From Selaginella tamariscina (Eukaryota > Streptophyta > Lycopodiopsida > Selaginellales > Selaginellaceae): a stretch of DNA of 64,000 nucleotides. Each line of letters starts with the position of its first letter. Within the stretch, counting starts at the first letter, position 1. The notes beneath the pieces were generated by a model. The model had not been told where the DNA came from and made no database searches. It saw nothing but the letters and a program-made list of their open reading frames with translations. The translations under genes and the position numbers were made by a program. This document shows, one piece after another, positions 44,410-56,261 of the stretch. The stretch spans positions 97,512 to 161,511 of the forward strand of contig PUQB01000134.1 of the NCBI GenBank assembly GCA_003024785.1, read 5' to 3'.

Positions 44410-45940
44410 ATTAAAAAATTAAGAAACTTATGTGAAGAATATGTATAAATTTCTATATACACATCTTTAAAAGAATTAAATTTTAAGTAAAATAAATATA
44501 TAATAACTTCTTAATTTATAGATATTATAACATAAATATGTTTCTTTTTAAAGATATACTTTTTATTTGTGAAATAAATACATTTCATTTAAAAGGGCTA
44601 CGATGAAGTGTCATTTGTATTAGATGTTGATAAGAATCAATTTATGTAAATTTATTTAAATATTGAATACAAAGTAAACATAAACACTTGTTATTTTGTA
44701 ACACATTATATTTTCTTAAACAATCTTAAGTTTCTTAAAATTGCAAAGTTATAATCTTAATCAAGTTGGAAATAACATCTTTTAATTTAGTTATTAACTT
44801 TCATTAAGATAATCAATTTTGAAACCTTAAACATATTGAGCTCATGTAATATAAATATTTTAAAATATTCTTTAAATTTAGTCCTTAAAGTTTTAATATA
44901 TTCTTGTAACTTAAAAAATCTAGCTTATCTTAAAATTTATTTATGATTTAAAAAATATTTTGATTCGACCTTAAGTCGTTGCATGATTCTTATACTTGTT
45001 AAGTACATATGATTAATGTATGTAATTTTTTATTACATTGTTCATTATTAATAATGGCAAATGCATATTATCAATTGTCTACTTTATAAATTATTATTAA
45101 GTTCTAACAGTATTTGAAACATGTAATCACTACAAAGAGTTAAGGTCATACACATACATATTAATATGCATAATTTAACAAATACTTATTATGTAATTTT
45201 TTATGTGTGAGCTTCCTTTGCAAATCCTAACTCAAAAAACACCACTTCTCTTTCATTAACACACACATATATATTATACTCGATGGTATAACATCTTGAT
45301 ATAGAAGGTACTAACCACTCTTTGGCAAGAAACATAGGTTCAATACATAAATCTAGTGTTTTTTTAAATGTTTTTGATTCAATTATGTAATGTAATTAAA
45401 ATAATGTTTAAGTTATACACGTTGTATATTGTTAATTATTAAAGAATATGAAGTGTTTGTTGTTCCGTTGAGTAGAAATAATTTTATTATTAACAATTTT
45501 TTTAACATTGCTAGCACCAACAACCATAAAAAGTTGAAAAATTATTTTCTATATATTATTATATATTAAGCATTTTCTATAATAATAAATATACCAATTT
45601 AAAGAGGATCATAATGCATGTACTCTATATGTATCTCATAAATAGTTAAAGAAAAGAGCAATTTACTTGAAATTTTATTTAAATAAGTTTTCAAACATTT
45701 TAGGGCTTTATCATAAACTTTATTGTAATAGTTGCATTTCCAAAATCATTTCTATATTCATAACAATATTTCAATCTTTTATGGTATATCATTTTAAGAG
45801 AAAAAGATAATTATTTTCTTCTTTAATTTACGAAAATCTTTTAAAAGATTTCAATGTTTAAATTTCGAGAACATAATTATTCATATCAAACTTGTTCATT
45901 AAGTAACAATATGATTACAACTTTTTATGTAAGGTTTCAT
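44410..45940. other. AT-rich intergenic DNA
   Basis: About 1.5 kb of strongly A+T-rich sequence between the tRNA inverted repeat and the transposase relic. I see no gene. Part of it may be decayed 3' sequence of the hAT element, but no motif could be aligned. Confidence 0.5.
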
Positions 45941-45949
45941 TGTCATATT

Positions 45950-46640
45950 TCCTACATAGTGGACTCGCTTAAATGACATTACTTAATTAAATAATACTCT
46001 CATAACACCAAATTGCATGTTTAACTAAGGGAAGAAGTATAACACTTTTACATACATCCATGATAACTTTATAACATTCTTAAACATCTAATTCAAACAA
46101 TGACATATATAATGTTTGTGCAGAATATTAAAAAACTCTTGTTACATTGTTTTCAATCATACCAACATAGTTATAACCATTATCAGTTATAAGTTGAATA
46201 ATGATATGTGGTTCACCATTTAAAATAATAAGTCTCAGCTTGTTCTATAATTATGTGTTGATTTTCTTTTCTTCTAAGGCATCAATAACTTTCAAAAATA
46301 AAGTTCCATGGTTCATTGTTAAGAAATTGATAATAAATTTTCTCTTTAAGCATTATTATCCATAAGCAACAATGGTACAACTAAATGTTTTTCAATCATT
46401 TCTCAAACGAGCTTATAAGATAATGCACTCCTCATTCAAAAACAGTCTCATACTTTGAAAATATGCATAAGTAATTAAGCTCGGCTTTGCCAATTGCATA
46501 TAAAAGTTCCTTTTAATATAGATTATTTACAATGTTAAAAGGTTAAGCAATTGCATAAATGAATTTTCTAATATTCATATCAACATTAATAACAACTCTA
46601 TTATGCCAAATAGAAATAATGTCTCTTTGGCTATGTTCCA
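45950..46640 (-). mobile_element. decayed hAT-type transposase (DUF659) relic
   Basis: Translating the minus strand gives, in order but across stops and frames, IRKFIYAIA-x-PFNIVNN (about 46580-46510), INFLTMNHGTLFLKVIDA (about 46340-46278) and QLITDNGYNYVGM (about 46197-46158). These match the DUF659 blocks of plant hAT-like transposases (xFFYExGIPFNxVNx, INFLxNxPxGTxFLKSxDAS and the xVTDNAxNYVAAG block with a catalytic Asp). Many stops and frame changes show it has been dead for a long time. Terminal inverted repeats and the target duplication could not be found. Confidence 0.7.
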
Positions 46641-47569
46641 TTTTAAATCTTAAAATGCTCTTATAGGATGTTTTAAAAGTTATAAGGTTTCAAGAAGATA
46701 ATTTAAAATACATAGCATACCTTAATAACTTTAAAACAAAACTAAAATATTAAAAAATGTCCTTGAAAATGCCTTTTGATTTCCATTGTAATGCCCATCT
46801 TAGACATTTGTTGTGGCTTGAGTGTTTTAGTTTGTCATGTGAAAATATCAATTTGGCATTTTTATGTTAAAGAGGCCAAAATTTGTTGTTACATTTAAAA
46901 ACTAACTTCAAAAGACTTAATGATAACACCAACTCAATTTGTTTATTTACTTTATCGTAATGAGCTAGTTTACTGATGAAAGAACGTTAGGCACAACAAT
47001 TATTATTTTAGACATTTAGTGAAAGATTTGTCAAAATACAAAAAAAATAAATTTAAAAATGATTTGATTTTGAATTTTGAATTTTAAATTAAGTGCACTA
47101 AGTTATAACTAATAATATTGAAAGTAGATGATATATAAAGAGTTATTATGGAACTTATCTTGGAGTACATAGACCATGTGTAAAAGACATTAGACTCTCT
47201 CATGAAGACAAAGGCATTGTCATTTATCCTTAAGGAATCACCTTTATTCGAGAGTACAACCCCTTTTGGGTAACAATGAGGTACCTTGACTCATAATTAA
47301 TGCTTAAGGATTTGAGTGCCCAAGGCTAGATTTGGATAACCCTAAGTACGCGACCTACCTCCCTTGAGCGAATGTTCAAGGTTTAACACTCTAATGTGAG
47401 CATAAACATGCTTACTTGCTAGAGTATCCAACCCTTTAGTGTTCAGCCCATGAAACAACCAAAAAGAGTTTGCCTTGGGCATTGTATTGTGTGCCATTTA
47501 GCTTAGTGCCACATTTTTATGTAACACTATTTCTCTATATATAGGCTATCACACTATAGCCCCTTAGAT
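46641..47569. other. low-complexity to mixed-composition spacer
   Basis: The first part is AT-rich and may hold the N-terminal remains of the hAT relic. From about 47150 the composition is more balanced and resembles decayed retroelement sequence (word style like the relic LTR next to it), but I could not align it to a known part. Confidence 0.4.
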
Positions 47570-47776
47570 TCAAGAGTTACACCAAGTGTCGCAAACGTGG
47601 CTCTCAAATGTTAACTCTAGAACCCTTTTATGAATCCTTAAGAACTAGGTAAAGAAAGCCTATCAACTAAGAGCAATTAGACAAGAACACGAATGTGCCT
47701 TGCTTAACTGTGAGTGTTACTCCTATCTTCATGTGGAGGAGAAGGCTAGAGACATGCCTCAAACATTGACCCTTGG
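47570..47776 (-). repeat. old relic LTR (antisense), distal part
   Basis: The reverse complement aligns with the distal part of the young element's LTR, for example TGTTTGAGGCATGTCTC against TGGTTGAGGCCTTGCTC and CTCCACATGAAGATAGGA against CTCAACCACGCCAAGCTAGGA. The other part of the same LTR lies beyond the young insertion at 55069-55703. The outer end near 47570 is approximate. Confidence 0.6.
47772..47776. repeat. target site duplication CTTGG (left)
   Basis: The five bases before the 5' LTR equal the five bases after the 3' LTR at 55069-55073. Confidence 0.93.
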
Positions 47777-48732
47777 TGTCATAGTTTTTACTATGACTCG
47801 ACCCTTTACTTTGGGGTTTGACTGTTGTTACCTACTGGATTATGTGACGAACCCTAGATGTAGAAGAAACAGGCCCGCATAGTGCACTTGGGTATCTAGT
47901 GATGGTCCGGCCGGGTGTCGTTAGGTATTTGCAAGAAACTCTAGGCGAAGCTAGCACTTCCATTTAAGAACCCTCCCCCGTTTTGACGTTCCAGGTTAGG
48001 GTTCTTTGCAAATTATAGCTTGTCAAAATAAGGGTTAGGGACACCCCTAGGGTTGCCCTAACCCCACCCTAAACCCCCCCCCTAGGGGTTAGGTTTAGGT
48101 TAGGTTAGGACAACCATTTTCTCTAAGGGCTGGCATTTCCGTGCCAGCCCACTTACTCTTAGGTAAACAGGGGGGGGGGGGTCCGTCACATAAATAAGGT
48201 AGAGTATATGTAGTGAGGCTTCCTGGGTTCAAAAGAGAGCTCGTTAACCTCCTACCGGTGCAAGCTAAGCTTGTGTCGTCAAGGTGCAACCCTCGTTGTG
48301 CCGCCCAAACTTCCACACGACAGGGGTACAACCCACCCTAGGGTTAGACTATCCTTATCGTTGGCAGGATCTTGCCTTTGAGATAGGGGCACGTCACTTC
48401 CAAGGAGTTAGTCAGATTCCTTGGTCCGAAAACCTGCCGCAAGCTCAAAGACATTGCCCGAGTTCACGTTCCGCAAAACTAGTGGTTGAGGCCTTGCTCC
48501 GGCCGCCTCAACCACGCCAAGCTAGGAACGACACCTAAAGCTCGGCTAGTCCGTGTATCCTGATTCACAAGGTGAGTCTCGTTGTGGACTTAGTCAGTTA
48601 GGGGTTTGAGTTCCTAAGGCTTGGGTTCCTAATACGGGTTACTTTACCAGATTCCGTGGGGTTTCCAGAGAGGGGATTCCAGGGTTGGCACCTGGCAAGC
48701 CGCCTTTGTGGCACCAGGTAAAAACTCTGACA
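47777..48732 (+). repeat. 5' LTR (956 bp)
   Basis: Starts TGTCATAG and ends CTCTGACA, directly followed by the primer binding site. It contains a C/T/A-rich stretch with CCCTAA-like words at about 48045-48110 and a G11-12 run near 48170. Confidence 0.95.
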
Positions 48733-48734
48733 AT

Positions 48735-48746
48735 TGGTATCGGAGC
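48735..48746 (+). other. primer binding site, tRNA-iMet type
   Basis: TGGTATCGGAGC, two bases after the 5' LTR, matches the usual plant initiator-Met primer site TGGTATCAGAGC at all but one position. Confidence 0.9.
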
Positions 48747-48965
48747 AAGTTCTCTGCGGTCAGTAGGACTGCCTTAAGTCGTAGGGTGTTTCAATGTTTA
48801 GATAACTCTAAATTCTTGATACTCTATTGCTTTCGGTTGACATGTCTGTATTCTGCGCAGAGAGTTTGATCCTGTGAGTTGTCAAACTTCGGAGAACACT
48901 TGCTCAGTGAGTCGGCGTGAGATTCTAGGTATGTCCGAAAGTCTTATGCTAGTTTAAGCTGATGT

Positions 48966-50200
48966 GTGTGGGTGTACAACCTGTGCAGGGTGTTTCCAAG
49001 TTTCACATTGGGAATATTCCAAGCATATTCTCCGAGTGTTGACACTAGGGTTCAATACGATGAGCAAGAAAGCAACCAGAGCCTGAGGCAGAGAGGGCTG
49101 TCGCAGAGGCTCAAAATGAGGAGATGGATGAGGCTGATCCAGGTCGACCCCCTAGAGTTAGACAACGACCTGGTTGGCGAAATAATGATGGATGCCCTAA
49201 ACGAACTTCGAGGGGATGTTTTGGGGTTGAACGACCGAATCGATAATGTTGCCGTTCGGATTCCAACGAATACTGCAGTGCCAGATGTTCCGCAACCAGA
49301 CACACGGAAAAAGAAGAAGAAGCATGACTCAGAGTCAGGTTCCTCTGAATCAGATTCTTCGACGGAAGTAGGTGGTGGAGGTCCCAGTAAATTCAAACCG
49401 GTAAAGCCTTCGAATTTCATGGGTTCAAAGGATTACAAGGTTTTGGATGACTGGTTGTATGATATGGAAAGCTATTTCGAGGCTGCTTCCGTGAGAAAGA
49501 CAGAAAAGGTTGCATGTGCCAAGCAGTTTCTTAAAGAAGAAGCTAAGACTTGGTGGCGAATTGTTGAAGGTGAACGTGGATACCGAAACAGCTGGAAGCA
49601 CATGAAAAAGGAGATCAAAAAGCAGTATATGCCGGATGATCTCGGTTTGCGATTGCGTGCTGACCTGGCACTTTGTCAACAGGGAGTTCGGGGAAGTCCA
49701 ATGGACCACGTTTATCGATTCGAAAGTGTACGGCGATTGGTGCCAAATATGAGCGATGATGAAGCTCGAAGTTGCTTCATGGCTAGCTTGAATGAGAAGA
49801 CGCGAAGAGAAATCTTAAGGTACAAGCCAACAAGCTATCGGGAATGTCAAGAGGCAGCTCAAAAGGTTGCTTATGGCATGTCGTTAGAAGACTTGTACAA
49901 AGGGGAGGAAGCAAAACCTAAACCAAGGAAGTTTCCTCCAAAGTCTGGGTTCAGAAGGTTTGATAGGCGACCAGATCAATCGCCATCAATTCGAAGTGCA
50001 AGTCCCTTTGTGGCAGTTCCAAGTTTTCGGACACATCAAGACCCACCGGATTTCGGAAACCATTGGCGTTACCACCTCCTCAGCAGGCCAAAGGATCGGC
50101 TCCAAAGTCTGCTCCCCCGCGTTCCGCAGGCGGGGTGTGAAATGTTATAATTGTAACAAGCCTGGTCATTTTGCTAAAGAGTGTGGCACCCTCACAACAA
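48966..50200 (+). pseudogene. gag region of the young Ty3/gypsy element
   Basis: Contains a retrotransposon gag domain (DWLYDMESYFEAA, then EAKTWWRIVEGERG) and a CCHC zinc knuckle CYNCNKPGHFAKEC near 50143-50184. This is a fossil copy. Confidence 0.9.
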
Positions 50201-50279
50201 TCAGGACATTTCAAGGCGATGGTAGAAGAGGAAGTTGCTGAACCAGAAACGCTTGAAGATCCGGAAGATGAGTCAGAAG

Positions 50280-53200
50280 AGGTAATGTTGTGCCAGACAC
50301 AACCTGCCTTATTCGCTATTCAAGACAAAACTGACCCTTTGCTATATTTGACAGGAAGGATACGAGGGGACCGAGTCCGAATGATGATCGATACTGGAGC
50401 AACATACAACTTCATATCGACTAGTCTAGCTCGTCGATTGAATTTGGATGTAATAAAGATGTGTGAAATAAAGATCAATTTTGGCAAAGGTTCTCAAAAT
50501 ACTAATAATATAGCAAGGGCAGTTCCTGTCCAAATCAAAGATTGGAAGGCTAAGCTAGACTTAGTTGTCTTGAATATGACGGGGTTTGACTTTGTTTTGG
50601 GTATGGAATGGTTCCATAAACATGTAATCGAAATGAGGGGTTCTGGAGAATCGAATCACGCTTGCAGCAGATAAAGAAGACATTAAAAGACCACGCTCAA
50701 ATGGAAACGCTAACTGATAAGGATTGGAATCCTATGTTCCTTACCTTAACTCAGTTGCGTAAGGCAGTTAGACATCGGGAACGTGTGTTTCTTGCAATGG
50801 TTTTGGATACTGGTGAAGTCAAAATAGGAGATGGTCAAGAATCTGTTCCTAAACCTATTTTGGAAGTCTTGAACATGTTTAAGGATGTTTGCCAGAAGAC
50901 TTGCCGCCTGAGTTACCTCCACGTCGAGTTGTGGACCACAGATAGAGATTTTGCCAGGTTCGTCTCCACCGGCAAGAGCCCCATATCGGTTGAATCCTCA
51001 AGAGTTAGTAAATTGAAGAGACAGCTGACAGAATTGATTGGTCGAGGACACATTCGACCTAGTCGATCGCCATATGGTGCACCTATCTTGTTTGTAATGA
51101 AAAAGGATGGTACGATGCGAATGTGTGTGGACTATCGAGCACTGAACGCGATAACTATCAAAAATAAGTATCCTCTTCCACGAGTGGACGACTTATTTGA
51201 TAGGCTATCGAAAGCAAAGTATTTTTCAAGAATAGACTTGAGATCGGGTACCATCAGATTCGGGTAGCAGAGAATGACATTGAGAAGACCGCTTTTCGAA
51301 CGCGTTATGGATCATTTGAGTTTCTAGTCTTGCCATTCGGGTTGTGCAATGCTCCAGCAACTTTTTGCACAATGATGGATGATGTGTTTAGAGACTATCT
51401 AGACGAGTTCGTAGTGGTGTATATTGATGACATTCTGATTTTCAGTTCGACAATTGAGGAACATGTGGAACACTTAGAAAAAGTGTTTCAGAGGTTGAGA
51501 GAGAACCAGTTGTATGCTAAAGAAAGCAAGTGCGCATTTGGTCAAACCAAGATAGATTTCTTGGGACACTTGATCTCAGGTGGGGAGGTTGCCATGGACC
51601 CAAAGAAAATTCAAGCTATTACTGAGTGGATGACTTAAAAGACGTGCATGAAGTTAGATCATTTCTTGGTCTGACAGGGTATTACCGAAGATTCATAAAG
51701 GGTTACTCGGAAATAGCGGCCCCATTGACAGATCTTACGAAAACATTCCATGGCATTGGACTCCAGAGTGCCAACGTGCGTTCGTCAAACTCAAAGAGGC
51801 TATCTCTTCTGAGCCAGTTTTGCAGTTGCCCATCTTTGAAGATCCCTTTGAAGTAGAATGTGACGCTTCCGACTTTGCAATTGGTGGTGTATTGCAACAA
51901 AAAGGACATCCAGTGTCCTTTTTCTCGAAGAAGTTAGATGCCGCGCAAACTCGATGGCCTACTCACGAAAAGGAGATGTATGCTATTGTTGCTTCCTTGG
52001 AGTATTGGCGTCATTATCTTCCAAGTCATGGCACTGTGGTTTGGACAGATAGTGTAACTCTAAGGTATTTTGAAACGCAGCCGAAGCTATCAAGTATGCT
52101 AGATGGCAGCAGAAGTTGGCACGATTTCAGCCTGAAATCAACATAAGGCGGGAAAGGACAATGTGGTAGCTGATGCACTCAGTAGAAAGGGTCATCTTCG
52201 TTATGTCAGCACCCGTGTCAACTTTGGTGGATGAATTTGTGACGGCGTATCCTCAGGACAAGTTTGCCAAGGAGCTTTGAGCCTGGTGGCAAAGAGGAAA
52301 CAAGTTCATCAATTACGAAGAGATGGTAATATTCCAGCAGGAATAGAAAGTCGAATGGATGCACTCAAACAGGCCATTTTGCGTACGAGATGGAGTTCTT
52401 TATTATAAAGAAAAGAGACTCTATGTTCCAGAAGGGACATGGAGGGAGAGGCTATTAAGAGAGCATCACGACGTTCCTTTGGCAGGGCATGGTGGAAGGC
52501 AAAGACGTTGGCTTTGTTGAAACAGGGATTCTATTGGCCGGTATGATAGATGATGTTGCCAAGTATGTCAAGACATGCCCCACATGTCAACAAGTAAAAG
52601 CGTTCGCAAAAACGAGCTGGGAAGTTACAATGTATACCGATTCCAGAGCGGCCATTTCAAAGTGTTACTTTGGACTTTATCATGGGATTGCCAAAATCTT
52701 GTCAATGGTGGTGTGGTCGATCGATTTTCAAAGGTTGCTCATTTCATTCCAACTGTAGAGACAGTGAATGCAAAACAAGCAGCAAAGTTGTTCTTCCACG
52801 AAGTCGTAAGAGTGCGAGGGTACCGGAAACGATGATCTCAGAGAGATCCTCGATTTACTGGCAAGTTTTGGGGAACGTTGTTCAAGCAATTTGGGACGAT
52901 GCTGAGTTTAGTACGGCTTATCATCCACAAACGGATGGTCAACGGAGAGGGTAAACCGACAAGTCGAGGACTATCTCAGATGCTATGTTCAAGGTGATCA
53001 ACTTGATTGGGCTGAACACTTAGATATGGCTGAGATATGTTACAATAACTCGATGCACACTGCAATCGGATGTAGCCCGATGGAAGTGTTAACTGGGAAT
53101 AAGGGTGGTATTCCTCAGAGTATGGTGTTACCGAAAGACGATAGCAATCGAGTTCCATCTGTAGCAGAGTTCACGGGACAATTGTATCGAACATGGGAAG

Positions 53201-53700
53201 CTGCTCGTCAAGCGATGGCTGCAGCACAGGAAAGGTATCGTCAGCAGTACGATAAGCATCGGCGGGATGTAGAGTATCAGGTTGGGGATATGGTATTGTT
53301 GAGTACCAAAAACCTGAAGGTTCCAATGACTCTTTCGAGGAAGTTTCTATCGCACTACATAGGTCCATACAAGGTGGTGAAGCAAGTAGGGAAAGTGGCT
53401 TATGAGTTGGATCTTCCTCCGAGTTGGGAACAATACACAATGTGTTTCATGTCAATTTGCTCGAGCCATTCCACAAAGATGAGAAACATCCGCAAAGATA
53501 TGAAAACTTACGTCCGCCCCCTGAGCTGGTTCATGAAGGTACGGAGTACGAAGTCGAATCCATATTGGGCAAAAGGAAGGTTTATGGACCGAAAACGTAA
53601 GTTTGAGTATCTCGTCAAATGGAAAGGCTATCCAGGTGCGAATCGACATGGGAACCATTGGAGAATCTACAAAACGCGATGGAGTTGGTGAATGAGTTTG
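50280..53700 (+). pseudogene. pol region: protease, RT, RNase H, integrase, chromodomain
   Basis: Recognisable parts in order are the protease active site (MIDTGATYNFIS, about 50386), reverse transcriptase ([20 protein letters not shown] at about 51126 and the YIDDILIF box at about 51420), RNase H ([16 protein letters not shown], about 51855), integrase (CPTCQQVK zinc finger at about 52580 and HPQTDGQ at about 52924) and a C-terminal chromodomain (EYLVKWKGYPG, about 53606). The element is broken in several places. Confidence 0.93.
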
Positions 53701-54087
53701 AGGCAAGGTCTCAAACTAATTAAGGAATAAAGTTATTTCTTCTTAACCTAGGGGCCGACAGACAACATTAACTAGAGGCCTCCGATATAAATTCTAGTTA
53801 ACTAAAAGAAATTAACTAACTTGTTGTCTGTGTCGGGTGACAGACTTTGCAGACGTGCAAAAGGTCTCCAAATGACTTCTTGTCGCAGGTGGTACCTCCG
53901 GCAGCTGAGTTCTCACTCAGTGAACGACGGTTCTGAAGTATTTGGCTTCGCGTAATGCAAGGGGGGTAATAAAACTTGTGAACTTTTTGCTGACTCCGCA
54001 TAGAGTGATTAGCGTTAGTTTTCAGTTAATTTTTCCTAACCTAGTCTAGTCTTGGAGTTAGACGTCAACGAGGACGTTGACATTTTC

Positions 54088-54101
54088 AAAGGCGGGGAGT
54101 G
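54088..54101 (+). other. polypurine tract
   Basis: AAAGGCGGGGAGTG, a purine-rich run ending one base before the 3' LTR; in such elements it primes plus-strand synthesis. Confidence 0.85.
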
Positions 54102-55068
54102 TGTCATAGTTTTTACTATGACTCGACCCTTTACTTTGGGGTTTGACTGTTGTTACCTACTGGATTATGTGACGAACCCTAGATGTAGAAGAAACAGGCC
54201 CGCATAGTGCACTTGGGTATCTAGTGATGGTCCGGCCGGGTGTCGTTAGGTATTTGCAAGAAACTCTAGGCGAAGCTAGCACTTCCATTTAGAGAACCCT
54301 CCCCCGTTTTGACGTTCCAGGTTAGGGTTCTTCGCAAATTATAGCTTGTCAAAATAAGGGTTAGGGACACCCCTAGGGTTGACCTAACCCTAGGGTTGCC
54401 CTAACCCCACGTCCCCCCCCTAGGGGTTAGGTTTAGGATTAGGTTAGGACAACCATTTTCTCTAAGGGCTGGCATTTCCGTGCCAGCCCACTTACTCACT
54501 TAGGTAAACAGGGGGGGGGGGTCCGTCACATAAATAAGGTAGAGTATATGTAGTGAGGCTTCCTGGGTTCAAGAGAGCTCGTTAACCTCCTACCGGTGCA
54601 AGCTAAGCTTGTGTCGTCAAGGTGCAACCCTCCGTTGTGCCGCCCAAACTTCCACACGACAGGGGTACAACCCACCCTAGGGTTAGACTATCCTTATCGT
54701 TGGCAGGATCTTGCCTTTGAGATAGGGCACGTCACTTCCAAGGAGTTAAGATTCCTTGGTCCGAAAACCTGCTCGCAAGCTCAAAGGTATGCCCGAGTTC
54801 ACGTTCCGCAAACTAGTGGTTGAGGCCTTGCTCCGGCCGCCTCAACCACGCCAAGCTAGGAACGACACCTAAAGCTCGGCTAGTCCGTGTATCCTGATTC
54901 ACAAGGTGAGTCTCGTTCGTGGACTTAGTCAGTTAGGGGTTTGACTTCCTAAGGCTTGGGTTCCTAATACGGGTTACTTTACCAGGTTCCGTGGGGTTTT
55001 CCAAGAGAGGGGATTCCAGGGTTGGCACCTGGCAAGCCGCTTTTGTGTACCAGGTAAAAACTCTGACA
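54102..55068 (+). repeat. 3' LTR (967 bp)
   Basis: Same ends and order as the 5' LTR, slightly longer because of a short local duplication in the CCCTAA-rich stretch. It is followed by the CTTGG target duplication. Confidence 0.95.
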
Positions 55069-55703
55069 CTTGGAATGTGCAATTTAATAAGATTTTCCAT
55101 GCATGGATTCGTTAACGTTAAGAGTATGCTACCCAAAGTGAAACGTACCCTTATTATTTAGAAGTTGTGATGGCACAACAAAGGGTTGTGCCTTACGATG
55201 CAAATTAGAACTTACACCAGTAGAAGAATAACAAGTTCAGTCATAAATTTAAGAACTCTCACTACATGTACTACTTAATAGGCCCCCCCTTATTTTCCTG
55301 TTTTGTAAAGTGAGCTTGAATTCCTAATATAAAATACTTGGTGAGTTTTAATATAACGACCCATTAATCCCTAAACTTAACTTAAGGGGTTTAGGACATG
55401 GGTTAGGACAACCCTAGGGTTAAGTGAATCCTATGGGTGTTTTTATCCATATTCAACATGTTGAACTCACCAAAATTAATTAACAACTCAATTGAAACAT
55501 GGAAAAAAGGGTAAAGATTTTCTAATATAAATGCTAACTTCACCTAGAGTTTCTTGTAAATACTTAATAATACCTGACTAGACCATTTCTAGATACCCAA
55601 GTGCACTAAGTGGGTCTTTTTATTATAACACCTAAGACTTATCAACATAGTCCAGTAATTAATAACAGTCAACATCCGAAGTAAATAGTAAAAAACTATG
55701 ACA
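55069..55703 (-). repeat. old relic LTR (antisense), proximal part, with TSD copy at its inner edge
   Basis: The reverse complement starts TGTCATAGTTTTTTACTATT at 55703 and follows the young LTR word by word (GTGCACTTGGGTATCTAG, CAAGAAACTCTAGG, CACAACCCTTTGTTGTGCC) at clearly lower identity. The first five bases on the plus strand (55069-55073) are the CTTGG duplication. The two relic parts are the halves of one LTR split by the young insertion. No internal region of the older element is seen, so it may be a solo LTR. Confidence 0.8.
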
Positions 55704-56261
55704 TATATAATCTGAAGATTCTAAAAGCGTTCAACACCGGACAATTAAAATTGTACAGATAAATACGATACTCCGTTCATCTTTTAATAAGTTTCTTAAT
55801 GTATTTTAACAGCAGGTAGTGAAAATTATCCTTAAAATGTATTAAACAATGTTACATTCATTACTAGTTGCCCAATTATTGATTTAAAATCCAAAGAAAA
55901 GTACCTTTTAAAATACTCAGCATAAAATTAAATAATTGTCTTAAAGTAATAAACTTGGTTTGTCTCTTAACTAATGGAACAAGGACATTTAAATAAAGAG
56001 CACAAACAAGATTGGAAAGCAAATACTTTTTCAAATACTAGTCATAAATTATACAATTACGTTTAAGTAATAAACATGGGTTGAGCTTTCAATTGATATA
56101 GTGACAAGGTTATTAATATAATGAATAAGTTCAGTTCCCAATTAATGTAGCAAGGACAAAAGCAATAATAACATGGGTTTAGCTTCCAATTGATGTTTGT
56201 AGGTTAAAAGTTTCATATTTATAAAATTTAGTAACTAAACCCTAAAAAACAGCTTCTAGGG
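55704..56261. other. AT-rich spacer
   Basis: AT-rich with no gene signal. Words such as TTAAGTAATAAAC(T/A)TGG and CAATTGATAT recur at about 55950, 56070 and 56190, suggesting a degenerate tandem structure of about 110 bp. A TAACCCTAAAA word at about 56236-56246, just before the next gene, resembles a telo-box. Confidence 0.45.

Larger units (their letters stand above)
47777..55068 (+). mobile_element. Ty3/gypsy LTR retrotransposon, chromovirus lineage, broken
   Basis: A 7.3-kb element with two LTRs, a tRNA-iMet-type primer site, gag, pol and a polypurine tract, in the order protease, reverse transcriptase, RNase H, integrase, chromodomain. That order plus the chromodomain defines the chromoviruses. 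The LTRs begin TGTCATAG and end TGACA. They differ only at a small share of positions, mostly run-length differences and a short local duplication, so insertion was recent. The internal region carries several breaks (roughly eight to ten), so the copy looks unable to move by itself. It sits inside an older antisense LTR of the same lineage. Confidence 0.95.

Noticed and set aside
47700-47882. 60-residue plus-strand frame
   Set aside because: It runs across the junction of the relic LTR and the young 5' LTR and is therefore not a gene.
49052-49420. 122-residue minus-strand frame inside the retroelement
   Set aside because: Antisense shadow of the gag region.
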